64,000 nt of DNA. It comes from Paraburkholderia sejongensis. Its GTDB lineage: Bacteria; Pseudomonadota; Gammaproteobacteria; Burkholderiales; Burkholderiaceae. The position numbers and the translations under genes were made by a program. Positions within the stretch are counted from its first letter, which is position 1; the number at the start of each line of letters is the position of its first letter. This document shows positions 49,321 to 56,657 of this stretch, in pieces. The stretch lies in the NCBI RefSeq assembly GCF_020880815.1, contig NZ_JAJITD010000026.1, positions 1 to 64,000 of the forward strand. Reading direction: 5' to 3'. The notes under the pieces were generated by a model. The model ran no database searches. It was not told the DNA's origin and saw only the letters and a list, made by a program, of their open reading frames with translations.

Positions 49321-49620
49321 ATGGCATGCGCCTACCTAGATGTCCGCCTAGCGTTTGCGCTGGCAAAAATCGCGAGTCTCACCGACCCGAACACCGGTCT
49401 GCTCGGACTCGCACTGGCCGACGCTCAGGCGCTGGGCTATCGCGACGCAGAGTCCTCATTGCTCAGCGACCCGCCGATCCCGACATTTTTTGCCGACGAG
49501 CCGACCCTTGCCCAGGCATGGCGGGACGGCTGTATCCAGTGGGAGTCGGACGGAGAGTATGGGGACATGTGCTCCTTCTGTTTCGACGATCACAATGTCT
49601 TTCAATGCCCACGCATCTGA
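49321..49620 (+). CDS. Hypothetical protein, 99 residues
   Basis: Starts at the ATG at 49321 after CAATGGAGAACCCGTT. The product (LAFALAKIASLTDPNTGLLG, EPTLAQAWRDGCIQWESDGE) ends with MCSFCFDDHNVFQCPRI, a three-cysteine cluster. No family recognised. A GC hairpin (CCCGTACGGGACGGG region) precedes it, and an intrinsic terminator follows at 49641-49663. Confidence 0.55.
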   Translation: MACAYLDVRLAFALAKIASLTDPNTGLLGLALADAQALGYRDAESSLLSDPPIPTFFADEPTLAQAWRDGCIQWESDGEYGDMCSFCFDDHNVFQCPRI

Positions 49621-49640
49621 AACATTCACTCCCTCCACAA

Positions 49641-49663
49641 CCCGGCCACGCGCCGGGTTTTTT
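49641..49663 (+). terminator. Intrinsic terminator
   Basis: CCCGGC-CACGC-GCCGGG followed by TTTTTT, between the 99-residue gene and the PRTRC ParB leader. Confidence 0.85.
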
Positions 49664-49726
49664 CGTTTATGCGAGAGGCACGGTGTTTACGCAAGCTTTG
49701 CGCGCCGTTGGCGCTGTGGACGGCGG

Positions 49727-49764
49727 TATCTTTGCGTTATCACCCGCGTCCCTGACGCATCGAC
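49727..49764 (+). promoter_or_regulatory. Rightward hairpin-ATCGAC leader, copy 5 (PRTRC ParB)
   Basis: TATCTT (49727-49732), 13 bp, hairpin GCGTC-CCT-GACGC (49746-49758), ATCGACTC, then a second hairpin CCGGC-TTTG-GCCGG. The ParB start follows 85 bp after the motif. Confidence 0.6.
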
Positions 49765-49849
49765 TCTCCGGCTTTGGCCGGTCTATTGTTGTTCAACCCT
49801 TCGGGAACTCACTCCCGGCTGGGCTGGGTTCCCTCCCCGGAGACCCACA

Positions 49850-51520
49850 ATGCAACAGCAACCTACTCTTTCCCTCAAACAGATCACCATCGCTGCCAAT
49901 CCCCGCACGTACTTCGACGCGGCGGAAATGGAAGAGCTGACGGCTTCGGTGCGCGAAAAGGGCGTCATCCAGCCTGTCATTGTTCGCCCGCTCGACGATG
50001 GCGGATTTGCCCTCGTCGCAGGTGGCCGCAGATACAGGGCGGCCATGACGGCACATGGCGAGGATTACGAGATCCCCGTCGTCGTCAGGGAGATCGATGA
50101 GGTCGAAGCCAAACAGCTTGCGATCATCGAAAACATCCAGCGTGCGGATATGTCGCCGGCTGAAGAGGCGATAGCCGCGGCCGAGCAGGTTGGCCTGTGC
50201 AAGGGCGACCGCGACGAGGTCGCGCGCATCTTCGGATGGTCGCGCGCCACGCTCGACAAGCGCCTGGCACTGATGAACTGCAGTGCTTCCGTTCTCGAAG
50301 CGCTCAACACCCGCCAGATCCTTCTGGGTCACGCGGAGCTGCTGGCCGCGCTTCCGAAGGAGACGCAGGACAAGCTGGTGCCCGTCATCATCAAGGAAAG
50401 CAAGCCGGTCCCCGAATTGAAGAAGACGATCGAACAGGTTGCCTGTTCGTTGTCTGCCGCTATCTTCGACAAGACCGACTGCGCGAACTGTGCCCACAAC
50501 TCGTCCACGCAGGGCGAGATGTTCGGCGAATCCATCGCCACGGGCAACTGTACGAACCGTACCTGTTTCAACGAGAAAACGGAGAAACAGCTCGAGGCGG
50601 TCGCCGCCAATCTTCGCGATGATTTCCCGGTCGTGCGCATCGTGCGCGCGGGCGACAACCACACCCGGATACAGCTTGCGGTGGAGGGTGCAAAGGGTGT
50701 CGGCGAGGAACAGGCGAAAGCCTGCCACGCATGCCAGAACTACGGCGCTGCGGTGAGCGGGCTGCCTGACTCGATCGGCAAGGTCTACAAGGGCCAGTGC
50801 TTCGACACCGTCTGCAACATGAAGATGGTTGCGAAGCGCCTGCAGGCTGAAAAAGCTGCTGCCCAGCCGAAGCCTGAAGCGAAGGGCGGCGGAACTGGTG
50901 CAGCGAAGCCGGCTGCCAAGGCCTCCGGCGCCGCCCACTCGACGACGGGCAATCCGCCGGCGACAGTCGTTGCCGAATCGGACCGCATCAAGACGTATCG
51001 CGTGGCGCTGTGGCGTAAAGCCCTGCGCAGCGAGGTTGGCCGCAATGCCGTGCTTGCCCAGCGATACCTTGTCTCGCTCGCTCTCGCCGGACAGGCCCGC
51101 TGCGTCGATGATTCGACGATGAAGGGCATCTGGGAAAAGCTGACCGAAGAGAAGATCGCGGTGTCCGACGTGGCCAAGGCTGCGACGTCTGTGGCCGCCG
51201 CTGATGATGCCAAGCTCGCGCTTGCTGTCACCGGCGTCACGATCGCGGCGATCCAGGGTCTGGACATTCACCATCTGACCAGTCTGTGTCGTCATCATCG
51301 ACTCGACCTCAACCAGCACTGGAAGCTCTGCAAGGAGTTTCTGGAACTGATCACGAAGTCGGAAATGATGGTGGTGGCCGACGAGCTTGGCATCCGTGCC
51401 GCGCTCGGCGACGAGTTCAAGAAGGTGTTCAGCAAATCGAAGGCGGAGGTCATCGATGCGCTGCTCAACGTCAAGGGCTTCGACTATAACGGCAAGGTTC
51501 CGAAGGTTCTCAAGTATTAA
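49850..51520 (+). CDS. PRTRC system ParB-family protein
   Basis: 556 residues from the ATG at 49850. The N-terminal ParB/Srx nuclease-like fold has LKQITIAANPRTYFDAAEME, VREKGVIQPVIVRPLDDGGF, ALVAGGRRYRAAM and the ENIQRADMSPAEEA motif (about 95-108); a KorB/Spo0J-type HTH follows (VARIFGWSRATLDKRLALMN). Unlike chromosomal ParB, a middle part (about 200-345) carries several cysteine pairs (CANCAHN, CTNRTCFN, CHACQNYG) that may bind zinc, and the C-terminal 180 residues are a separate helical domain. Length and cysteines fit the PRTRC ParB family. No ParA is encoded nearby. First gene of the PRTRC cluster. Confidence 0.92.
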   Translation: MQQQPTLSLKQITIAANPRTYFDAAEMEELTASVREKGVIQPVIVRPLDDGGFALVAGGRRYRAAMTAHGEDYEIPVVVREIDEVEAKQLAIIENIQRADMSPAEEAIAAAEQVGLCKGDRDEVARIFGWSRATLDKRLALMNCSASVLEALNTRQILLGHAELLAALPKETQDKLVPVIIKESKPVPELKKTIEQVACSLSAAIFDKTDCANCAHNSSTQGEMFGESIATGNCTNRTCFNEKTEKQLEAVAANLRDDFPVVRIVRAGDNHTRIQLAVEGAKGVGEEQAKACHACQNYGAAVSGLPDSIGKVYKGQCFDTVCNMKMVAKRLQAEKAAAQPKPEAKGGGTGAAKPAAKASGAAHSTTGNPPATVVAESDRIKTYRVALWRKALRSEVGRNAVLAQRYLVSLALAGQARCVDDSTMKGIWEKLTEEKIAVSDVAKAATSVAAADDAKLALAVTGVTIAAIQGLDIHHLTSLCRHHRLDLNQHWKLCKEFLELITKSEMMVVADELGIRAALGDEFKKVFSKSKAEVIDALLNVKGFDYNGKVPKVLKY

Positions 51521-51521
51521 C

Positions 51522-51567
51522 GCACTCTCTGGTGCATCGACCGAAGCGGATAGATCCTGCCCGCTTC
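51522..51567 (+). promoter_or_regulatory. Hairpin-ATCGAC leader, copy 6 (between parB and PRTRC E)
   Basis: Hairpin GCAC-TCTCTG-GTGC (51522-51535), ATCGACCG, then a second hairpin GAAGCGG/CCGCTTC (51543-51567) followed by ATTTCTTT. The -10-like TANNNT box seen in other copies is not clear here, so this copy may act mainly in the read-through mRNA. Confidence 0.5.
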
Positions 51568-51578
51568 ATTTCTTTCAT

Positions 51579-51603
51579 GGACTGCCTCGGGCGGTCCTTT
51601 TTT
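51579..51603 (+). terminator. Intrinsic terminator inside the PRTRC cluster
   Basis: GGACTGCC-TCG-GGCGGTCC (8-bp stem with one G-T pair) followed by six T. It lies 16 bp before the start of PRTRC protein E, so it may attenuate expression of the downstream genes relative to ParB. Confidence 0.75.
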
Positions 51604-51618
51604 ATTTGTGGAGCATTT

Positions 51619-52095
51619 ATGTTCGTTGAACTTGAAGCGCTGTTGAAGTCGTGCGGTGGGCTGAAGCTGGCTCTGAAGATGAAGGGTGATGCGATGGCCG
51701 TGGTCGTCATGCCGGAAGGCGAGGCGAAAGACACGGCGTTGCGTCAGCCGCTCGTCATGACCGCGACGGCGGCGGAACTGGATGCCGGCTTCGCCGAACA
51801 TCTGGCGACGTACACCGGCGCTCATGTGTCGCTGGCCGAACAGGTGGCCGCAACGACGGCGATCCTCGGTGAGGCGCAGAAAGCCCAGGTCACGAAAGCG
51901 ACCAAAGCTCTCTCGGGCAAGGCAGGCAGAAGCACGCAGGCCGCTGCCACAGGGGCGCCAGACGGGGACGCAGGGGATGACGACAGTGAATCGTCGGTGT
52001 CGGACGCGCCCGCCGCAGGGAACGAAGGCAAAACGGACGCTCCGGCGGCTGCTGAGCCTGTTTCGAGCGGCACCGACCTCGCTTCGCTCTTTTAA
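51619..52095 (+). CDS. PRTRC system protein E
   Basis: 158 residues. The N-terminal part (MFVELEALLKSCGGLKLALK, MAVVVMPEGEAKDTALRQPL, VMTATAAELDAGFAEHLATY) is characteristic of PRTRC protein E; the C-terminal half is an Ala/Asp/Ser-rich low-complexity tail. Function unknown. It has its own ribosome binding site region (TGTGGAGCATTT) after the terminator, and PRTRC protein C follows 12 bp downstream. Confidence 0.88.
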   Translation: MFVELEALLKSCGGLKLALKMKGDAMAVVVMPEGEAKDTALRQPLVMTATAAELDAGFAEHLATYTGAHVSLAEQVAATTAILGEAQKAQVTKATKALSGKAGRSTQAAATGAPDGDAGDDDSESSVSDAPAAGNEGKTDAPAAAEPVSSGTDLASLF

Positions 52096-52107
52096 GGAGG
52101 CACGGTC

Positions 52108-52326
52108 ATGTCGATTTCGATCACCGCTCTCGTTCGCCAGTTCTCGTACAACGGCGTTGCATTTGCCGATCCCGGTCCGGCGTTCTCGGCTGAAGACGTT
52201 CGCGATCTCTACTCGGCGCAGTACCCCGAGCTGACGACTGCGTCCGTCGATGGCCCCGAGATTTCCGGAGATGTCGCGACCTACAAGTTTGTCCGCGCGG
52301 CGGGCGCCAAGGGTTCGTATGCGTAA
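52108..52326 (+). CDS. PRTRC system protein C (predicted ubiquitin-like beta-grasp protein)
   Basis: 72 residues behind AAGGAGG (about 8 bp). MSISITALVRQFSYNGVAFA begins with the beta-strand/turn pattern of a beta-grasp domain, then SAEDVRDLYSAQYPELTTAS (helix) and GDVATYKFVRAAGAKGSYA. PRTRC C corresponds to a family described in Pfam as prokaryotic ubiquitin-like (Prok_Ub), by my recollection. The C-terminus has no terminal Gly-Gly, so if it is conjugated, the tail may need trimming (the neighbouring JAMM-motif protein could do this) or chemistry may differ. Confidence 0.88.
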   Translation: MSISITALVRQFSYNGVAFADPGPAFSAEDVRDLYSAQYPELTTASVDGPEISGDVATYKFVRAAGAKGSYA

Positions 52327-52376
52327 GCAGACGCTTCTCAAGGCTCTTGCCGACCCGGCCAACGGGTTCAATCAGG

Positions 52377-52401
52377 AACCGCCCGAGAGGGCGGTTTTTT
52401 T
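52377..52401 (+). terminator. Intrinsic terminator between PRTRC C and F
   Basis: AACCGCCC-GAGA-GGGCGGTT followed by T-rich sequence. It stands 20 bp before the PRTRC protein F start, a second internal stop signal in the cluster. Confidence 0.8.
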
Positions 52402-52422
52402 ATATGACGACGAGGTCCGCCA

Positions 52423-53568
52423 ATGCTGTTCGATCCTTCATTCACTGATAGAGCGGTCGATGCAGGCGTCGGTGCGTCCTGGCAACCGCCAGTCGCTGCC
52501 GTTGCCCAGCATCGACCTGCCGATTGTGTTCTGACGCTGCCGGATGTTTGTGAGGAAGTGCCCGCGCGTGCGTCGGTCAAATGGCGTGACGATGCATCGC
52601 TTGATGCGATCGTGCTCGAGCAGTTCCGGCACGGTCCGCTGCGGGCGGAGGACGTTGATGCTCCGGTCAGTCCGGTTGACGCTTTTCAGCAGGCATTCTT
52701 TGCGTGGGTGCGCCGGCAGTTGCCGGCGCCGCTTCGCTTCCTGTCGTTCCGACTCGAGCTTTGCGACACCAAGGCGGTGATGGATGCCATCCAGCATCAG
52801 TATGAGCACGATGACTTCAAACCTCGCACGCCGCTGCATCTGGGCGTGAAGTGCACCGATGAGTGGGTGCACGAGGTGGGCGCTTTTGCGGAACCGCTGC
52901 GCCGAGCCCATCCGCTTTTGCGGCACACGATTTTCAATATCGTCGATCGGGTTTCCGGGAAGACGGTTCTTGTTCGCACTCCCGGCTGGTTCCTGTGCGA
53001 GGCCTCGTGCCTGCACTGGGAGGGTAACGAGAGCGCGACGGATGACGACGCGCGTGAGTGGCTCGAGGACGTTTATGGTGGGGATGACGACGTAATAGGG
53101 CGCTACCTGCCATCCGTACTGCGGCCGCTGCTTTGTCCCAATGAGATTCGTGGTCCGGACAAGGTCGAAGGGCGACGGGTTCGCTCTTCGGTCCTTTCTG
53201 AAAACGAGTTGCGGCAGCTACGCACGGCTTCACCTGGACTGGTCGCGAGGGTCTGCGATCACCTTCTCGTTCTGAAGCAGCTGTTGCGCAAGGCTGGTAA
53301 GTCCGACTGTCTGGCTGACGGCTATGACGCACAGCCCATCTATTCCGGTTGCACGTTCGTGCTCGCTCACAACGAGCGGACCAGCGAATTGCTCGACGAC
53401 CACATGAACAACGCGTTCTCGGCAGGCGAATCGTCCGAGTACAGCCGTTTCATTTCCTTTTCCGACAACCGGCGGGCTATCCGCGCGCAGTACGCGCAAT
53501 GGAGCCTCGGCTTACGCATGCTCCATCACCTCGATCACCTGATGGCGCTGGTGGTGGACCCTACCTAG
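52423..53568 (+). CDS. PRTRC system protein F
   Basis: 381 residues, soluble. MLFDPSFTDRAVDAGVGASW at the start, and later RHTIFNIVDRVSGKTVLVRT, PGWFLCEASCLHWEGNESAT and LPSVLRPLLCPNEIRGPDKV, are characteristic of this family, which occurs only in PRTRC cassettes as far as I know. Function unknown. Cysteines at about 193, 197 and 240 are candidates for metal or disulphide roles. The gene ends 10 bp before PRTRC B. Confidence 0.85.
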   Translation: MLFDPSFTDRAVDAGVGASWQPPVAAVAQHRPADCVLTLPDVCEEVPARASVKWRDDASLDAIVLEQFRHGPLRAEDVDAPVSPVDAFQQAFFAWVRRQLPAPLRFLSFRLELCDTKAVMDAIQHQYEHDDFKPRTPLHLGVKCTDEWVHEVGAFAEPLRRAHPLLRHTIFNIVDRVSGKTVLVRTPGWFLCEASCLHWEGNESATDDDAREWLEDVYGGDDDVIGRYLPSVLRPLLCPNEIRGPDKVEGRRVRSSVLSENELRQLRTASPGLVARVCDHLLVLKQLLRKAGKSDCLADGYDAQPIYSGCTFVLAHNERTSELLDDHMNNAFSAGESSEYSRFISFSDNRRAIRAQYAQWSLGLRMLHHLDHLMALVVDPT

Positions 53569-53578
53569 GAGTTTTCCC

Positions 53579-54307
53579 ATGAATGATGTTTCGATTGGCC
53601 AGACGGGTCACGACGTGACGCTGTCATCGGCCCTGTTGCTCTATACCGGTCCGAACGGCGCGCACTATGCAACGGCGCATCCGGTCGGGGCCGAGCCCAA
53701 GACCGGACGACCGATTATCGGTGCAGGCCGGCCGCTGGATCGCAAGGCGCTCGTCGTGGCCCTCGCGCAACTGGATCGCAATGCCGCGCCCAAGGCTGAG
53801 TTTCTCCCGGCCACGGTGCTGGGCGTCACATCGGCCGCGGTGACGTGGTGGTGCCCGCCGGCGCTCCGACGCGTGTTTTTCAGGTGCGAGGAGCTTGGCG
53901 AGCGCAGTTCGGTGGTGCCTCATCCCGGGCTGGTGTTTCAGGCCAGCACGAATGGCTTCCGGGTTTTCGCGCTGAAAGGCGACGGCAGACCGGAGCCATC
54001 GACGGCGCTTTTCGAGCCTCCGTACTTCAACACGTGGGACCGCGGCAAGATCTGCATCGGATCGGCCAATGTTCCGCGGCGCATTGAGGTCTCGGCGATC
54101 GCCGGATGGGAGGAAGCTTTCTTCGCCTCCGCGTTCACCCACCCGAATCACGGCGGCAAGCGGGTCGAGTACAAGAACGGCTTCTACGCGTTCTGGAAAG
54201 ACATGCTCGACGGCAGCTTCGAGGCTTTCCCGCTCGAGGTCCTGGTGCAGATGAAAGACGCCACGGCGGGCAAGCTCGTCGCCGGAGCGATTGGAGGTCA
54301 GGAATGA
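53579..54307 (+). CDS. PRTRC system protein B (predicted E2-like)
   Basis: 242 residues. Family landmarks: HDVTLSSALLLYTGPNGAHY, FLPATVLGVTSAAVTWWCPP, HPGLVFQASTNGFRVFALKG and YFNTWDRGKICIGSANVPRR. The Cys in KICIGSA (about residue 159) is the likely active site if the assignment to the prokaryotic E2-like superfamily (Prok-E2_D in my recollection) is right. It would then carry the ubiquitin-like protein C as a thioester. Start ATG at 53579 follows TAGGAGTTTTCCC. Overlaps PRTRC A by 4 bp (ATGA). Confidence 0.88.
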   Translation: MNDVSIGQTGHDVTLSSALLLYTGPNGAHYATAHPVGAEPKTGRPIIGAGRPLDRKALVVALAQLDRNAAPKAEFLPATVLGVTSAAVTWWCPPALRRVFFRCEELGERSSVVPHPGLVFQASTNGFRVFALKGDGRPEPSTALFEPPYFNTWDRGKICIGSANVPRRIEVSAIAGWEEAFFASAFTHPNHGGKRVEYKNGFYAFWKDMLDGSFEAFPLEVLVQMKDATAGKLVAGAIGGQE

Positions 54308-54948
54308 ATCCAGTCGATCAGGTGTTACAGGGCTCGTTTCCGTCCGTCATGGTGCCGACGCGCGAGCCGGTCGTCCCGATGTCCGCACCGGGCGAGCGGC
54401 TGCTGATTGCGTCCAACGGCGTGTTTCTCGAAATCGACCGTCCGTGGATACGGCTGGTGCGGCGACTGGGCTCGTTCAGCTGGCGCACGCCCGTGCCGTA
54501 TGGCGAGGCGGCCGACGCGACGGAAGTCCGCTGTGGCGCGGTGCCGACCGATCTGGTGGCCGGTTTCGCTCGTATGGCGCGCGCAGCGTTGCCCAACGAG
54601 GTCGGCGCGTGGATCACGTGGAATGCGTCGACCGGCGCGTTCCGGCTGGTGCCGCTCCCTTCGTTGTCGCACAGCCCGGCGCACCTGCACTACGAACGAC
54701 CGGAGCTGGAAGCTGACGAATGGCTGGTGGTTGACTGTCATTCGCATGGTCGCGGCCGGGCGTACTTCTCATCGACCGACGATCGTGACGATCAGCACGA
54801 TGTGAAGCTGGCGCTGGTGCTCGGTCACTGCCATCAGGTGCCGTCCGTCGCGCTGCGGTTGTGCGCGAAGGGCCGCTTCGAGGTCCAGCGTGCTGTACCT
54901 GAGCGCTGGCGGGCTGCGTTGGCTACGTCGGCGGCGGAGGTCGTATGA
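54304..54948 (+). CDS. PRTRC system protein A, JAMM-motif predicted metallopeptidase
   Basis: 214 residues. The JAB/MPN signature is visible: WLVVDCHSHGRGRAYFSSTD (about 144-163), that is H-x-H-G followed by S-x-x-D in FSSTDDRDD. These are the zinc ligands and catalytic Ser/Asp of JAMM peptidases, which remove or trim ubiquitin-like modifiers. The supporting Glu probably lies in the preceding strand. It overlaps both neighbours by 4 bp (ATGA), so it is translated together with B and ThiF. Confidence 0.88.
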   Translation: MNPVDQVLQGSFPSVMVPTREPVVPMSAPGERLLIASNGVFLEIDRPWIRLVRRLGSFSWRTPVPYGEAADATEVRCGAVPTDLVAGFARMARAALPNEVGAWITWNASTGAFRLVPLPSLSHSPAHLHYERPELEADEWLVVDCHSHGRGRAYFSSTDDRDDQHDVKLALVLGHCHQVPSVALRLCAKGRFEVQRAVPERWRAALATSAAEVV

Positions 54949-55757
54949 CGCTTTTACATACGACACCGCCGCACATGCTGAGCGGACCGTGGAAGATCGT
55001 GGTTGTGGGCGCTGGCGGTACCGGCAGCGCGTTGCTTCCCTCGCTTGCGCGGTTGCATCACGCAATGATCGAGCTCGGGCACCCGGGCGGAATCGAATGC
55101 GTGGTCTATGACGACGACACGGTCAGCGAGTTCAACGTCGGCAGGCAGGGCTTCTATCCCAACGACGTCGGCCAGTACAAGGCGACGTTGCTGGTGAATC
55201 GCCTGAATCTGCTGATGGGGACGAACTGGAAAGCCGAGCCGCGCCGCGTGGATTCGAAGCTGAAGCTATACGCGGATATGGTGATCGGCTGCGTCGACTC
55301 ACGTCGCGCGCGTCACGCGATCGCGCAGGCAGCGAAGCGAGGCAAGGTTCGCTATTACCTCGACTGCGGCAACGAGACGGATCGTGGCCAGGTGATTCTC
55401 GGCGAATTCGGCAAGGCGCGGCATGACAGGTTGCCCCATGTGGGCGACCTGTTCCCCGACCTGCTGAATGCGAAGAATGACAAGGGCGACGATGCGCCGT
55501 CCTGCTCGATGGCCGATGCACTGCGCAAGCAGTCGCTGGTCATCAATCAGGCGATCTCGGTGCAGGCGTTCAATCTGTTGTGGTCGCTGTTTCGCAATGG
55601 TGGCCTCAACTTCTCGGGCGTATTCGTGAACCTCGCAACGGGGCGAACGAATCCGATTCCGATCGACCCGGCGGCATGGGCGCGCTTTGGCTATGACGCG
55701 CCAAAGCCGCCTGTGAAAAAGACCCGGAAGTCTGCAAAGGCCAAGGTTTCCGTCTGA
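54945..55757 (+). CDS. PRTRC system ThiF-family (E1-like) adenylating protein
   Basis: 270 residues. The nucleotide-binding loop is WKIVVVGAGGTGSALLPSLA (about 18-37), followed by VYDDDTVSEFNVGRQGFYPN (the D-x-D-x-V-x-x-x-N-x-x-R-Q pattern with the conserved Arg that contacts ATP) and DMVIGCVDSRRARHAIAQAA (about 106-125, catalytic Asp). YYLDCGNETDRGQVILGEFG offers a Cys that could form a thioester. Such enzymes adenylate the C-terminus of ubiquitin-like proteins. Completes the set with C, B and A. Last gene before a GC hairpin at 55758-55780. Confidence 0.92.
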   Translation: MTLLHTTPPHMLSGPWKIVVVGAGGTGSALLPSLARLHHAMIELGHPGGIECVVYDDDTVSEFNVGRQGFYPNDVGQYKATLLVNRLNLLMGTNWKAEPRRVDSKLKLYADMVIGCVDSRRARHAIAQAAKRGKVRYYLDCGNETDRGQVILGEFGKARHDRLPHVGDLFPDLLNAKNDKGDDAPSCSMADALRKQSLVINQAISVQAFNLLWSLFRNGGLNFSGVFVNLATGRTNPIPIDPAAWARFGYDAPKPPVKKTRKSAKAKVSV

Positions 55758-55780
55758 GCCGCGCCCGTTCAGGGCGCGGC
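55758..55780 (+). other. GC hairpin after the PRTRC cluster
   Basis: GCCGCGCCC-GTTCA-GGGCGCGGC, a 9-bp stem immediately after the ThiF stop. There is no T-run, so it may protect the mRNA 3' end or cause pausing rather than terminate. A weak TATACC and a degenerate GGC-TG-GCC-ATCGA sequence follow (55784-55819), a possible ninth leader copy. Confidence 0.55.
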
Positions 55781-55848
55781 GCTATACCTCTCCGATGTCC
55801 CCGCTTCGGCTGGCCATCGAATTCCCTATCTGAACTGGAGGAGTCTCA

Positions 55849-56319
55849 ATGACCCTGCAAAAACCCTCGACCTCGGTCGGCAAGATGTTCATTCGCTGTG
55901 CCCAGTCCGCCGCGGTCGGCGCCGTCGTTTCGTATGCGGCCAACCACTACGCGGTAGTGCCGGCGCTCGAATCCGTCGCGCAGGCCGTCCTGCATCACGA
56001 GGCGCTCGTCAGCGCTGGAGTCGGCAGGCGGCTGCTCATGGTGCTTGCAGTCGCAGCGTTGCTGTTCGCGGCGTCGATTGCGACTGAGAAGCGCCGCAAT
56101 GCGTTCCTCGATGTCATCGCGTCGCGCGGCCGGCGCCTCGCAGACTGGCTGTTGGCCGGTGTTGCAGTGAAGGTCTGTTTCATCTGCGGCGCGCTGGCAG
56201 GTTTCGGCGGTCGAGGCTGGCTCGCTGGCCTGTTGACGCTTGTGATGTACGGCGTCGTTCTGCTGTGCCTCAGGCATCTGGTCACGTCTGCCCTGATGCC
56301 TCGGGTTTCCCGGTCGTAA
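55849..56319 (+). CDS. Membrane protein of unknown function
   Basis: 156 residues, ribosome binding site TGGAGGAG before ATG at 55849. Three to four hydrophobic segments (CAQSAAVGAVVSYAANHYAV, LLMVLAVAALLFAASIAT, LAGVAVKVCFICGALAGF, GLLTLVMYGVVLLCLRHL) make it an inner-membrane protein. No family recognised; it follows the PRTRC genes and is probably a plasmid backbone gene. Confidence 0.65.
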   Translation: MTLQKPSTSVGKMFIRCAQSAAVGAVVSYAANHYAVVPALESVAQAVLHHEALVSAGVGRRLLMVLAVAALLFAASIATEKRRNAFLDVIASRGRRLADWLLAGVAVKVCFICGALAGFGGRGWLAGLLTLVMYGVVLLCLRHLVTSALMPRVSRS

Positions 56320-56333
56320 GAGACCATTCGCCT

Positions 56334-56357
56334 GCCGCTCTTCGGGGCGGCATTTTC
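56334..56357 (+). terminator. Intrinsic terminator
   Basis: GCCGC/GCGGC stem (56334-56338, 56347-56351) around TCTTCGGG, followed by ATTTTCT. Modest strength; between the membrane protein and the 58-residue gene. Confidence 0.6.
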
Positions 56358-56375
56358 TCTGTCTGAGGAAGTCCT

Positions 56376-56552
56376 GTGACAACTGCTGAAACTATCGCGT
56401 ATCTGGAGCGGGAGCCGCTCGAATACGCCCTGTGGTGGTTCATCGAAAACATGAACGAAGAAAGTGAAGGGCGGACAGAAGTGTTCTTCTTTCTGCGTGG
56501 ACGGATGCGTGCGGAAGCGCCATTGAATCCGCGCGCCCGTAGCCGTTCGTAA
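56376..56552 (+). CDS. Small hypothetical protein, 58 residues
   Basis: GTG start at 56376 behind GAGGAAG (4-bp spacing). Product: MTTAETIAYLEREPLEYALW, WFIENMNEESEGRTEVFFFL, then a basic tail rich in Arg. The spacing between terminator and start, and the strong ribosome binding site, argue that it is real. No family recognised. Confidence 0.55.
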   Translation: MTTAETIAYLEREPLEYALWWFIENMNEESEGRTEVFFFLRGRMRAEAPLNPRARSRS

Positions 56553-56657
56553 GCCGGACCATTTTTCTGCCGCCGTTTCTGGCGGTAATTCCCTTTTTTT
56601 CCCTCAGCGGGTGCAGCCCGTTGGGGGCTGCTCCGCATCTACATATCGGAGCTTCAG

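Noticed and set aside
49793..51319. 508-residue minus-strand ORF opposite PRTRC parB
   Set aside because: Antisense shadow of the ParB gene; no start signal and no family resemblance.
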